Source: Fen-1273 sp963837815 (lineage in GTDB: Bacteria; Bacteroidota; Ignavibacteria; UBA10030; UBA6906). From it: a stretch of DNA of 64,000 nucleotides. The notes under the pieces were generated by a model. The model was not told the DNA's origin. It did no database searches and saw nothing but the letters and a program-made list of their open reading frames with translations. The first letter of the stretch is position 1; every line of letters begins with the position of its first letter. Location: NCBI GenBank assembly GCA_963837815.1, contig CAWIOS010000013.1, forward strand, positions 1,054,001 to 1,118,000. Direction: 5' to 3'. Shown here one piece after another: positions 42,950 to 51,749 of this stretch. The translations under genes were made by a program, and so were the position numbers.

Positions 42950-45829
42950 TCATGCTCCCGTGGAATCAAGTGTCCGGCGCACCGCCCCCGCAAGGTCGTC
43001 GATCCTGTACGGCTTCTGGACGAACGCCTTCACGCCCAGAGCGAGCATCTGGCGCGCCCTCTCGTCTTCGGAGTAGCCGGTCGAGAGAATTGCGAGGACT
43101 CGGGAATTGAGCTTCTTCAGCTTCTCGAATGTCTCCCTTCCTCCCATCCCCGGCATCGTCATGTCGAGTATCACGAGATCGATCTCCGCCATCCGCTCGC
43201 CGTAAATTGCCACTGCCCTGTACCCGTCCTCCGCGGCAATGACCCTGTACCCGATCTCCTCGAGTATGTCGCGCACGAGGAAGCGTATCGTCTCCTCGTC
43301 GTCCACGACGAGGATCGTCTCCTGCCCCCCTTCGGGGCGCGACTCGATCTCCCGCGGTTTCTCCGCCGTCTTTTCCACGGCCGGGATGTATACGGAAAAT
43401 GTCGTGCCCGCACCCATTTCGCTCTCGACGTTGATGAACCCGTTGTGGTTTTTCACGATGCCGTACACCGTGGCAAGGCCGAGCCCCGTCCCCTTCCCCT
43501 TCTCCTTCGTCGTGAAGAACGGATCAAAGATCTTCCCGCGGATCGCCCTGTCAATTCCGATCCCCGTGTCGGCGATGTCGGTCCTGACGTAAGTGCCGTT
43601 TTTCCCCCCCGGAGCGGAACGGAGGAACGCGTCAGGCACGTCGAGCCGCCGCGTTGTGACCGTCAGTGCTCCGCCACCCGGCATCGCATCCCGCGCGTTG
43701 ACGCAGAGATTCATGAGCACCTGCTGCATCTGCGACGCGTCGGCCTCGATCACGGGCGAGGAGGGATCGAGAACCGTGTTCACGACGATGTTTTTTTCGA
43801 TCGTCCCGCGGAGGAGTTCCGCCGTCTCCATGACAAGGTCGTTAATGTAGAGCGGTCCGACAACGTACTTCCCGCCGCGCGCGAATCCCAGGAGCTGCGA
43901 CGTCAGGTCGGCGCCCCTGAGCGCGGAACGCTCTATCGTCTCGAGGTGGGGATAGATCCGGTCCTCCTTCGGAATCTGCGATTTCACGAACGACGCATAT
44001 CCCAGGATCCCCCCGAGGATGTTGTTGAAGTCGTGCGCGATTCCCCCGGCAAGCAGCCCGATGCTCTCCATTTTCTGGGACTGTATGAGCTGTTCCTCGA
44101 GCCTCCGCCTGTCCGTCACGTCTTCCATCATCGCAACAACGTTGACAAGGTTCCCGTTCCGTTCGATGACCGGAAACATGCGCACGTGTACCGTGCATTC
44201 GGCGCCCTCGAGGGGAAGTTCCGCCCCGGCGCTTCGCGGGTCGATCGTGATCGCGGGGACGTCGACAATCTCGCCGCGGAACACCGTGGCGAACCCGTCC
44301 GCGAGCCCCGCTCCTTTCACGAACGGCGAGTGGAATACGTTCAGCCTGCCGATCACCCGGTCCTTCCCCGGGGCGCCGAAGAGGCGGAGCCACGCCTCGT
44401 TGACGTCCACGAGATTCCCGCGCGCATCAAGAACGGTGACCGCGAGGGGGGTCTGGTCGAGTATCCGGTTGAGATTGTCGCGCGATTCGAGAATCTCCTC
44501 CTCGAGGCGCTTCCGCTCGGTGATGTCCCGCGCCACCCCCTGTATCCCGATCACGGTCCCTTCCTTGAATATCGGCTTCTCGTTGATCTCCAGGAGCAGC
44601 GGCCTTCCGTCGGCGTGACGCACTTCGCAGATGTACGTCGGTGCGGCCACCCCTTCCGTGAGGGCACGGGCGACGTATTCCTTCACGTTGTCGTTGACGG
44701 GGTTCTGCGTCAGGAACTCCCTGTAGCGCGACTTCCAGTGTTCGGGTCCGTAGCCGGTGATTTTTGCGACGGAGGGGGAGAGATAGGTGAAGTCGCCCGC
44801 CGTGTCGTGGACAAAGAAGAACATGTCCAGCGTCCCCTCAACGATGATGCGGAGGAGCTCCTCGGACGCTGCGAGTTTCACCTCCGTCCTCTTCTGCTCG
44901 CTGATGTCGCGAACAATGCAGAGGACGACGTCCTTCCCTCCGAGCCGCAGACGCCGCGCGTTGACCTCCGCGGGGACGGGCTTCCCCTTCCTGCGCAGGA
45001 ATTCTACGGGGCCGTACTGCGTGAATGCTTTCCCCACCCCGGGAAGCGCGGCGCGGTGCGTTTCCGCAGACGCGGGGGGATGAAGGCTGAACACCGGTAT
45101 TCCCCTGAGCCGGGGAAGGGGGATCCCCGTGAGCCGCGCCGCCTGGGTGTTGGCGTCAAGTATTGTCCCGTCCGCGGGATCGAGAACGATCACCGTGTCG
45201 GCCATCCCCTGGAGAAGCGAGTGGTATTTTTCGGTTTCCTCCTCGAGGTACACCCGTTCCTCGCGCTCCGCGAGAAGCGCACAAACAAGGACGGCAATTG
45301 ATTTCAGAAAGCGGATGTCCCCCCTGCCGCCGAGTTCCGCCCTCTGCGAGCCGGCGGCGAGAACGCCGCGGAACCCCTCTCCCGCGCCAAGGGGAATGAT
45401 AACGAGACTTCTGAGTCCGAGTGTGCGGACGCCGCGGGAGAGATTTCCCATCCCTTCCCGTGGAACGACGAGAGCCTTTCCCGGGCGGAGTGCGGAGAGG
45501 TCGATCTGAGTGAAGCGGGATGCCGTGGCGCCTGTGGCGCCTGATTTCGTGGCGCCCTTGGCGCCTGTGGCGCCTGTGGCGCCTGTGGCGCGTTCTTGCG
45601 CGCCACGTTCTTGCGCGCCGGGAGATTTGCCGAGTGTGCTGACGTCCACGAAATCCAGCCCGGTCGCCCGCTTCAGGGCCGCCGAGAGCCGCCGCGGAAG
45701 GCTGCCGGGCACGCGACCGCCTCTCCGCACCTGTTCAAGTGCGGCATACGAGCGGAGCAGGACCTCCTCCGTAAAGTACGCTTCCCGGCGCCCGGCGTTC
45801 CCTCCGGACCGGGTGACTCGCAACGTCAT
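42950..45829 (-). CDS. Hybrid sensor histidine kinase, GAF/PAS x3/HK/REC
   Basis: About 959 residues: a GAF-like N-terminal region (about 30-195) interrupted by a Gly-Ala-Thr collagen-like insert (about 70-101), then three PAS domains (about 199-310, 320-440, 447-575; DGTILDANTQAARLTGIPL, YLSPSVAKITGYGPEHW, NLVDVNEAWLRLFG), HisKA with phospho-acceptor His about 597 (GGIAHDFNNILG), HATPase (DTGIGIDRAIRGKIFDPFFTTKEKGKGTGLGLATV) and a C-terminal receiver with Asp near 888 (LVILDMTMPGMGG). No transmembrane segment, so it is cytosolic. No output domain is attached and no HPt is adjacent. It sits inside the heme operon between hemE and hemH. The ATG used has AGGGA 7 bases upstream; ATG and TTG codons slightly upstream are possible. 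Confidence 0.9.
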   Translation of the reverse strand: MTLRVTRSGGNAGRREAYFTEEVLLRSYAALEQVRRGGRVPGSLPRRLSAALKRATGLDFVDVSTLGKSPGAQERGAQERATGATGATGAKGATKSGATGATASRFTQIDLSALRPGKALVVPREGMGNLSRGVRTLGLRSLVIIPLGAGEGFRGVLAAGSQRAELGGRGDIRFLKSIAVLVCALLAEREERVYLEEETEKYHSLLQGMADTVIVLDPADGTILDANTQAARLTGIPLPRLRGIPVFSLHPPASAETHRAALPGVGKAFTQYGPVEFLRRKGKPVPAEVNARRLRLGGKDVVLCIVRDISEQKRTEVKLAASEELLRIIVEGTLDMFFFVHDTAGDFTYLSPSVAKITGYGPEHWKSRYREFLTQNPVNDNVKEYVARALTEGVAAPTYICEVRHADGRPLLLEINEKPIFKEGTVIGIQGVARDITERKRLEEEILESRDNLNRILDQTPLAVTVLDARGNLVDVNEAWLRLFGAPGKDRVIGRLNVFHSPFVKGAGLADGFATVFRGEIVDVPAITIDPRSAGAELPLEGAECTVHVRMFPVIERNGNLVNVVAMMEDVTDRRRLEEQLIQSQKMESIGLLAGGIAHDFNNILGGILGYASFVKSQIPKEDRIYPHLETIERSALRGADLTSQLLGFARGGKYVVGPLYINDLVMETAELLRGTIEKNIVVNTVLDPSSPVIEADASQMQQVLMNLCVNARDAMPGGGALTVTTRRLDVPDAFLRSAPGGKNGTYVRTDIADTGIGIDRAIRGKIFDPFFTTKEKGKGTGLGLATVYGIVKNHNGFINVESEMGAGTTFSVYIPAVEKTAEKPREIESRPEGGQETILVVDDEETIRFLVRDILEEIGYRVIAAEDGYRAVAIYGERMAEIDLVILDMTMPGMGGRETFEKLKKLNSRVLAILSTGYSEDERARQMLALGVKAFVQKPYRIDDLAGAVRRTLDSTGA
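45525..45619 (-). repeat. Tandem repeat inside the hybrid kinase gene
   Basis: Nine-base units close to GTGGCGCCT (plus strand) recur seven times with one interruption, followed by two 15-base copies of (A/G)CGTTCTTGCGCGCC. All unit lengths are multiples of three, so changes in copy number keep the frame. They encode a GAT/GAK-type Gly-x-y tract and two GAQER units in the kinase sensor region. Confidence 0.85.
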
Positions 45830-45885
45830 CGTCATTTCCCTGGTCAATCATCAAACGACCCTCCAGCACGCCCTGCGCCGTACGT

Positions 45886-46932
45886 CTAACGGTGAAACGC
45901 GGGGCTCTCCTCATGGACCGATCGCACCATCGCCATGGCACTCGCGACCGGGACATCCGGGAGTATGCCGTGTCCCAGATTGAATACGTGCCCCGGGCCG
46001 GGGCCGAACCTCCTCAGCACCGAGCGGACTTCCTTCCGTATGTTCTCGGGGGAGGCGTACAGGAACGACGGATCGAGGTTCCCCTGCAGCGCCACGCCGT
46101 CTCCCGTCATGCTCCTCGCGGCGCCGATATCCACCGTCCAGTCAAGTCCGACCACGTCCGCCCCGATCGCCGCGATCTCCCCGAGCGCATGCGTCGCGCC
46201 CTTTGAAAACACAATGACGGGGGCGTCCTCTTTCCGCATCCTTGAAACAATTTCGAACATGGGATCGAGCGAGAACTTCCTGTAGTGCTCCGGGTCGAGA
46301 ATCCCGCCCCACGTATCGAATATCTGAATCGCCTGCGCCCCCGCGGCGATCTGCGCTTCACAGTACCGCCGGACGTTCACCGCCAGGCGTTCGAGGAGCT
46401 CCGTGAGGAGTGCGGGCTCGTCGAGCATCATCCGCTTGATGTTCTTGAATTCCTTCGACCCTCCCCCCTCGATCATGTAGGCGGCAAGCGTCCAGGGGGA
46501 ACCCGTGAAACCGATGAGGGGGACGCGCCCGTTCAGCGCCCTGCGCGCCTCCGCAATCGCGTCCATGACGTACCGGAGCCCTTTTCCCGGATCGACCTCC
46601 CTGAGCGCGCGCACGTCGTCCGCGGAGCGCACCGGGGGGTCGAACCTGGGACCGCGCGATTCCACCATTGTCAGGTGCATCCCCATCGCCTCGGGGACGA
46701 CGAGGATGTCGGAAAAGAGGATGGCGGCGTCGACGCCAAGGATGTCAACGGGCTGCAGCGTCACTTCGGCGGCGAGCGCCGGGGTCTTGCACATCGTCAG
46801 GAAATCATGGCGCTCGCGCACCGCACGGTACTCCGGCAGGTAGCGCCCCGCCTGCCGCATGATCCAGACGGGGGTCCTGTCGACCGGCTGCCTTTTGCAG
46901 GCGCGCAGGAAGAGATCATTTGTCATTTTCAT
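45886..46932 (-). CDS. hemE: Uroporphyrinogen decarboxylase
   Basis: Decarboxylates uroporphyrinogen III to coproporphyrinogen III. 348 residues. PVWIMRQAGRYLPEYRAVRERHDFLTMC (substrate Arg and Asp region), ILFSDILVVPEAMGM, GFTGSPWTLAAYMIEGGGSKEF and NLGHGILPDVP near the C-terminus. Overlaps hemD by ATGA upstream; followed after a small gap by the hybrid kinase. Confidence 0.95.
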   Translation of the reverse strand: MKMTNDLFLRACKRQPVDRTPVWIMRQAGRYLPEYRAVRERHDFLTMCKTPALAAEVTLQPVDILGVDAAILFSDILVVPEAMGMHLTMVESRGPRFDPPVRSADDVRALREVDPGKGLRYVMDAIAEARRALNGRVPLIGFTGSPWTLAAYMIEGGGSKEFKNIKRMMLDEPALLTELLERLAVNVRRYCEAQIAAGAQAIQIFDTWGGILDPEHYRKFSLDPMFEIVSRMRKEDAPVIVFSKGATHALGEIAAIGADVVGLDWTVDIGAARSMTGDGVALQGNLDPSFLYASPENIRKEVRSVLRRFGPGPGHVFNLGHGILPDVPVASAMAMVRSVHEESPAFHR

Positions 46933-47702
46933 TCACTGAAGAATTCCTCGATGGCGGCGACGAGCCCGCGGGCCGTCGATTCGCGGGCGACGATGTCCGC
47001 CGTGAGCCCGAGTTCCCTCACCGCGTCCGCCGTCGTGGGACCGATGACGGCGATCCTCGCGTGTTCGGGAACGGCGGCGAGCTCTTCCGCGCGGAAGAGG
47101 GAGCCGAAGTTCGCCGCGGCGGAGGGACTTGCAAATGTGACGACGTCGAACTCCCCCGAAAGAACGCGGCGGACGAAGCTCCCGCGCATCGCCTCCTCCG
47201 GCTTCGACGTCACGTACACGGTCACCGTGTCGACGACGGCCCCGTTTTCACGGAGCGATCGGGAAAGCGTTCCGCGCGCGATGTTTCCCTGGGGGATCAG
47301 GACGCGCTTCCCGGAAAGCGAGCGGCCGAGCGCCTGCGCCATGGATGACCCGGTGAACTCCCCGGAATTCACGCTCGCGCGAAGCCCGCACTCCCTGAGC
47401 GCGGCCGCCGTGGCTTCCCCGACCGCGGCCGAGGGGAGGCGCGAGAGCGAGTCCGGAGAAACGCCGAGCGTGCGCGCCCTTCCCACGAAGCCCTCCACGG
47501 CGTTTGCGCTCGTGAAGAGAAGCATGTCGTACGTTCCGAGCCGCCCGATCGCCGCATCGCATTCCATCCACACGCGGGGCGGCTCCGTGACGATCATCGG
47601 TATCACGACCGCGAGAGCCCCCCTCGCCTCGATCTCGCGCACCATTGCGCCGGCCTGTTCATGCCGCCGGGTGACGAGGATTGTCCGGCCCCCGAGCGTC
47701 AT
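46929..47702 (-). CDS. hemD: Uroporphyrinogen-III synthase
   Basis: Cyclises hydroxymethylbilane with inversion of ring D. 257 residues, poorly conserved family but with the two-lobe layout: GGRTILVTRRHEQAG start, YDMLLFTSANAVEGFVGRA, a VYVTSKPEEAM mid-region, and a C-terminal FDVVTFASPSAAANF / ARIAVIGPTTADAVRELG pair. Position between hemC and hemE makes the assignment safe. Confidence 0.9.
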   Translation of the reverse strand: MTLGGRTILVTRRHEQAGAMVREIEARGALAVVIPMIVTEPPRVWMECDAAIGRLGTYDMLLFTSANAVEGFVGRARTLGVSPDSLSRLPSAAVGEATAAALRECGLRASVNSGEFTGSSMAQALGRSLSGKRVLIPQGNIARGTLSRSLRENGAVVDTVTVYVTSKPEEAMRGSFVRRVLSGEFDVVTFASPSAAANFGSLFRAEELAAVPEHARIAVIGPTTADAVRELGLTADIVARESTARGLVAAIEEFFSE

Positions 47703-48661
47703 GCGGCGGGAGCGCCGGAGCGGATCTCACGGAGGATCGCTCCCGCTCCTCCGGCGATGAGCGTCTCAGCAAGAGCTTTCCCGATCTCCCCTGATGCGGA
47801 GGCGGGCCCGTGCGTTTTCCCGCGGACCACCTTCCCGCCGTCGAGCGACGCCACCATCGCGTCCATGTAAAGAACGTCCCGTTCGCCATCGGGTCCCCGG
47901 CGGGCGAAGGCGCCGATGGGGACCTGGCATCCCCCCTCCAGCATCCGGAGAAGCGCGCGCTCCGCTTCAACGGCCGAGGCAGTCGCACCGTCGTTGAGTC
48001 CCGCGAGGACGGATGCCGTGGGCTGATCGCCCGAGCGGATCTCGACGCCGATCGCCCCCTGCCCCACCGCGGGGAGGATGACGTCGACGGGGATGATCTC
48101 GCCGATGCTCTCTTCCCAGCCCAGCCGGCTGACTCCCGCGCACGCGAGTATCATCCCCGCCCAGTCCGATTCCCTGAGCTTGTTCATCCTCGTGTTCAGG
48201 TTCCCCCGGATATCGATGATGCGGAGATCGGGTCTCCGCGCGAGGATCTGGCTCTTCCTCCTGAGGCTCCCGGTGGCGATGCTCGCCCCCTGTTTCTGCG
48301 CCAGAAGCGTCCTCACCTCGTTGAGCGGATGCGGGATGAAGACGTCACGGACGTCCCCGCGCCTGCATACGGCACCGAGGGCGAGACCGCCCGGAAGCTC
48401 CGTCGGGAGGTCCTTCAGGCTGTGCACGGCGCAGTCGATCCTTCCTTCAAGCAGCGCCTCCTCGATCTCCCGCGTGAACAGCCCCCTGTCACCGATCGCC
48501 GAGAGGGGCGAGTCGAGTATCCTGTCCCCCTTCGTCCTGATGACCTCCAGGGAAATCCGGCAGTCCGGCGCGATCCTCCTGATCTCGGATTCCACCCAGC
48601 GCGCCTGCCAGAGGGCGAGATCGCTCCCCCGGCTGCCGATCCTGAGAACGCTAGCCTTCAT
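47699..48661 (-). CDS. hemC: Porphobilinogen deaminase (hydroxymethylbilane synthase)
   Basis: Polymerises four porphobilinogens into hydroxymethylbilane using a cofactor on a Cys. 320 residues. RIGSRGSDLALWQARWVE start, HSLKDLPTELPGGL with conserved Lys/Asp, GSLRRKSQI, and the dipyrromethane-binding Cys in LEGGCQVPIGAFA. Slightly longer than E. coli HemC. Overlaps hemA and hemD. Confidence 0.95.
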   Translation of the reverse strand: MKASVLRIGSRGSDLALWQARWVESEIRRIAPDCRISLEVIRTKGDRILDSPLSAIGDRGLFTREIEEALLEGRIDCAVHSLKDLPTELPGGLALGAVCRRGDVRDVFIPHPLNEVRTLLAQKQGASIATGSLRRKSQILARRPDLRIIDIRGNLNTRMNKLRESDWAGMILACAGVSRLGWEESIGEIIPVDVILPAVGQGAIGVEIRSGDQPTASVLAGLNDGATASAVEAERALLRMLEGGCQVPIGAFARRGPDGERDVLYMDAMVASLDGGKVVRGKTHGPASASGEIGKALAETLIAGGAGAILREIRSGAPAA

Positions 48662-49943
48662 GATCCGCCCCGCCGTTGCCCCGTATCCCGAAGAGATCGC
48701 GCAGGGCCTTCACGCGGTGAATGACCTCTTCGGTGTGCGTGCCCGATTCCGTTCCCTCTTTCAGCACCGTCGTGGGACCGTGGAGGATCTTGTTCACGAT
48801 CCTGCGCGTGACGAGCTCGAGGAGTTCCCTGTCCTCCGGCCTGAACCTGTTGACGTGCTTCTGGACCTCCTGCGAACGGATGGCTTCGAGCGATTCCCGG
48901 AATTCCTGGATCGTGGGGCCGACCTCGAGGGCGTTCTGCCACCGGAGGAACGCGACGAGCTCCTCCCGGATGATCCTCGTGACCTTCGGAATTTCCGCCC
49001 TCCGCCGGTCCAGGTTGCGGTCGACGATCGTGCTGAGCGCATCGATGTCGTACAGAAACACGTTTTCGATCTTCCCCGCCAAGGGATTGACGTTTCGCGG
49101 GAGCCCGATGTCGATGATGAACAAAGGGTTGTTGGAGCGCTGCTTCATCACTTTCTGGACCTCCCCCGGCTGCACGACATACGACGGGCTCGTCACGGAG
49201 GAGACGACGATGTCGGCCGAGCGGAGGGCATCGACGATCCCCTCGTAGTCGATCACCGTCCCCCCCATCGCCGAGGCGAGCGCCTCCGCCTTTTCCCGGG
49301 TCCGGTTCGCGATCGTGACGTGGCCGATCCCTTTTCCCACCAGGTGACGGAGCGTCAGCTCGCCGGTTTCCCCGGCGCCGATCAGGAGGACCGATTTCTT
49401 CGTCAGGTCCGCATAGATCTTGCTTGCCAGTTCCACCGCCGCGTAGCTGACGGAGACCGCCCCCTCGGCAATCGACGTCTCGGTCCTCACCCTCTTGCCG
49501 ACGTGAAGCGCCGCCTGCATGAGCCGGTTCATCACCGGCCCCAGCGTCCCGCTCTCCCTCGCAAGGTTGAACCCGTCCTTGATCTGCCCGAGGATCTGCA
49601 CGTCCCCTATCACCATCGACTCGATGCCGGCCGCCACGCGGAACAGATGCTGTGTGGCCGCTCCCGCGTGCGCGGAGACGAAATGCTCCGTCCCGACGGC
49701 GGGGGAAGCCCCCTTGAGATCGATGAGGAAACGCCGCAGGCCGCCGTCGTCGACGGCGTCTCCGCCGGCGACGCCGTACAGCTCCGTCCTGTTGCACGTC
49801 GAGACGAGAACGCACTCCGCGAGGTGTGTCTGTTCCCTGATGCGCGGAAGGGCCCCCCGGATTTCGTCGTCGGAAAGCCACATCCGTTCGCGGACCTCGA
49901 GCGCCGCGGTGTGATGGCTGATTCCGATGGAGTGAAGGTTCAT
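48651..49943 (-). CDS. hemA: Glutamyl-tRNA reductase
   Basis: Reduces glutamyl-tRNA to glutamate 1-semialdehyde, the committed C5-pathway step. 430 residues. MNLHSIGISHHTAALEVRERM start, catalytic Cys in STCNRTELYG, the NADPH domain LLIGAGETGELTLRHLVGKGI, and a C-terminal dimerisation helix domain (about 310-420). Starts two bases after ccsA. It overlaps hemC by about 11 bases. Confidence 0.95.
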   Translation of the reverse strand: MNLHSIGISHHTAALEVRERMWLSDDEIRGALPRIREQTHLAECVLVSTCNRTELYGVAGGDAVDDGGLRRFLIDLKGASPAVGTEHFVSAHAGAATQHLFRVAAGIESMVIGDVQILGQIKDGFNLARESGTLGPVMNRLMQAALHVGKRVRTETSIAEGAVSVSYAAVELASKIYADLTKKSVLLIGAGETGELTLRHLVGKGIGHVTIANRTREKAEALASAMGGTVIDYEGIVDALRSADIVVSSVTSPSYVVQPGEVQKVMKQRSNNPLFIIDIGLPRNVNPLAGKIENVFLYDIDALSTIVDRNLDRRRAEIPKVTRIIREELVAFLRWQNALEVGPTIQEFRESLEAIRSQEVQKHVNRFRPEDRELLELVTRRIVNKILHGPTTVLKEGTESGTHTEEVIHRVKALRDLFGIRGNGGADHEG

Positions 49944-49945
49944 TC

Positions 49946-50776
49946 TCAGTGGAAACTGTGGAAGCTGCTCAGGTACAGATTGATCACGGTCATGGAGAGG
50001 AAGACAAACCCGAACGCCACGAGCGTGATGACCATCGTCTTCCTCCCCTGCCAGCCGAGCTGCCTCTTGGCGCCCAGAGCAACCGCGTACAGGCACCAGA
50101 TCACGAGCGTGCCGACAAGCTTGGGGTCCCAGTACGAGAAGTCGTGAAACACCCGGGGGAGCCAGATCACCCCTATCACGATCGCCACGCCGAGCAACAC
50201 GAACCCGAACACCTCCGCCCTGTGGCTCATGGTCTCGAGCATTTCGAGATTCGGCAGCCGGCTGTAAATGAGCCCGAACCTGGAGGACTTGATTTCGTGA
50301 TACAGCATAAGGTAGAGGAATCCGTACGCGGCGGAAAGGGATATCGCGGTGTACCCCAGGAGCGCCGCGGAGACATGGAATCCGAGGACGACGCTGTGGA
50401 GGTACACGGGGATGTCGAACCGGTCCCTGATGAACACCGAGGAGGCGGTCTGAAATGCGAACGCCAAGAAGAGTATGAAAAATCCCGTCGCGCTCGCCCG
50501 CGTCCGGATCTCGATATAGGTGTACCCGATCGCGATCGATGCCGCGAGAACCGTCATGATCTCAAAGACCGACGTGATGGGGGGGTGGTCGAACGCAATG
50601 GTCCTGACGACGAGATAGACCCAGTGAAGGGCCACGGTGACAAGGAGGGCCGGAGTCCTGAAGCGCGTGAGTCCCGGGAAATCTCCGAAAAACTGGAGCC
50701 CGTAGAGGGTTGTGAGTCCCGCGTAAAGCAGGGGGATCAGTATGAGAAGGAAGAGGACTGCAGGCTGCATGATCAT
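49946..50776 (-). CDS. CcsA/HemX-type cytochrome c assembly membrane protein
   Basis: 276 residues with about eight hydrophobic segments. The CcsA-domain features include HWVYLVVRTIAF, HPPITSVFEIM, a conserved LHSVVLGFHVSAALLGYTAISLSAAYGFLYL segment and SYWDPKLVGTLVIW, a degenerate version of the family's tryptophan-rich heme site. HemX proteins next to hemA affect glutamyl-tRNA reductase level; CcsA proteins export heme for c-type cytochromes. The short size and position favour a HemX-like role. First gene of the heme operon. Confidence 0.85.
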   Translation of the reverse strand: MIMQPAVLFLLILIPLLYAGLTTLYGLQFFGDFPGLTRFRTPALLVTVALHWVYLVVRTIAFDHPPITSVFEIMTVLAASIAIGYTYIEIRTRASATGFFILFLAFAFQTASSVFIRDRFDIPVYLHSVVLGFHVSAALLGYTAISLSAAYGFLYLMLYHEIKSSRFGLIYSRLPNLEMLETMSHRAEVFGFVLLGVAIVIGVIWLPRVFHDFSYWDPKLVGTLVIWCLYAVALGAKRQLGWQGRKTMVITLVAFGFVFLSMTVINLYLSSFHSFH

Positions 50777-50811
50777 CCGTCTGGTGCCTTGTTCCGGTTA
50801 CGAGCAACGAA

Positions 50812-50840
50812 AATATAAGGATTTTCCGCGAGAAACTAAA
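50812..50840 (-). promoter_or_regulatory. Candidate promoter of the heme operon
   Basis: Good -10 TATATT at 50812-50817 on the minus strand; the matching -35 (TTTAGT, 17-base spacer) is weak, so an activator may be needed. Predicted start near 50805, leader about 28 nt. Confidence 0.4.
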
Positions 50841-50848
50841 CCTCCGGG

Positions 50849-50877
50849 TTGCCCGGGACACCGCATAATCGTATCTT
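50849..50877 (+). promoter_or_regulatory. Promoter of CPXCG/sigma operon
   Basis: TTGCCC, 17 bases, TATCTT. The predicted start falls on the A of the ATG at 50884, implying a leaderless transcript. It diverges from the heme operon promoter. Confidence 0.5.
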
Positions 50878-50883
50878 GAGCCC

Positions 50884-51075
50884 ATGGAGATTGAAACCCC
50901 GTTTGTCTGCGTCTTCTGCTTCCAGGTCAACGTCACGCTTGTGGACGCGTCAGGGGGGCCTGAACAGGAATACACGGAAGATTGCCAGGTGTGCTGCCGG
51001 CCGAACTTCCTCCGCGTGTCCGTGCATCCGTCGTTCCGCGAGGCGCATATCGAGGCGTCATCCGCCAGGGGGTGA
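50884..51075 (+). CDS. CPXCG-motif cysteine-rich zinc protein
   Basis: 63 residues of the small CPXCG-motif cysteine-rich family (PF14255): CVFC near the N-terminus (a CPxC variant without the proline) and CQVCCRPNFLRV, with the two CxxC pairs expected to hold a zinc. Function of the family is unknown. It overlaps the following sigma factor by GTGA, which suggests co-translation. Confidence 0.78.
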   Translation: MEIETPFVCVFCFQVNVTLVDASGGPEQEYTEDCQVCCRPNFLRVSVHPSFREAHIEASSARG

Positions 51076-51749
51076 CGCCCCGGAAATCGAGAACCCTTTT
51101 GAACGTTCCCCGCATCTCACACGTGACAGGCGCACAGCTCAGGACGTTGGCGGAAGGGAAGCTCATCGCCGCCGCCCGCGCGGGGGACGCGCGGGCGTTC
51201 AGCGAGCTTGTCCGCAGGTACGAGCAGACAGTCTACCGGTACGCGTTCAAACTCTGCCGCGACAGGGAAAAAGCGGAAGAGACGTTCCAGGACACGTTCA
51301 TCAACGTGTACCGCAAGCTCGGATCGTTCGACGGCAGATCCCGTTTCTCCACCTGGCTGTACGCGATCGTGACGAACAACTGCCTGATGAGGCACCGCAG
51401 GCGGAAAATCCGGGACATCGAGGAATCGCTCGAGGCGCTGGAGTCCCCCGGAACGACGCCGGACGGAAAATTCTCGCATGAGATCGCCCGCTGGGACGAG
51501 ACACCCGCGGACGTCATGCTCGACAGGGAGCTCCGCGCGCAGATCGAGCGCGCAATCGGGAAGCTCCCCCCCGATTACCGGATCGTGTTCACGCTCAGGG
51601 ACATGGAGGGTACATCGACGGAAGAGACCGCGCGCATCGTGGGGATCTCGCCCGAGGCCGCAAAATCGCGGCTCCGGCGGGCGCGCGCATTCCTGCGGGA
51701 AGAGCTCACGCCGTACATGTCCCACACCGGACGGAGGCACGGACGATGA
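51072..51749 (+). CDS. ECF-type RNA polymerase sigma factor
   Basis: About 225 residues (GTG start overlapping the CPXCG stop; a GTG at 51123 giving MTGAQLRTLAEG is equally possible). Region 2: FSELVRRYEQTVYRYAFKLCRDREKAEETFQDTFINVYRKLGSFDGRSRFSTWLYAIVTNNC. Region 4: LPPDYRIVFTLRDMEGTSTEETARIVGISPEAAKSRLRRARAFLR. It overlaps the start of a zinc-finger anti-sigma, so it is a regulated envelope or redox stress sigma. Its own operon promoter does not obviously match a distinct ECF motif. Confidence 0.93.
   Translation: MTPRKSRTLLNVPRISHVTGAQLRTLAEGKLIAAARAGDARAFSELVRRYEQTVYRYAFKLCRDREKAEETFQDTFINVYRKLGSFDGRSRFSTWLYAIVTNNCLMRHRRRKIRDIEESLEALESPGTTPDGKFSHEIARWDETPADVMLDRELRAQIERAIGKLPPDYRIVFTLRDMEGTSTEETARIVGISPEAAKSRLRRARAFLREELTPYMSHTGRRHGR

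Noticed and set aside
42017..45301. Plus-strand open frame of over 1000 codons opposite hemH and the kinase
   Set aside because: Antisense shadow of GC-rich coding genes; composition is Arg/Pro/Asp/His-rich with no domain.
46285..47760. Plus-strand open frame of 491 codons opposite hemE and hemD
   Set aside because: Shadow of two well-supported heme genes.
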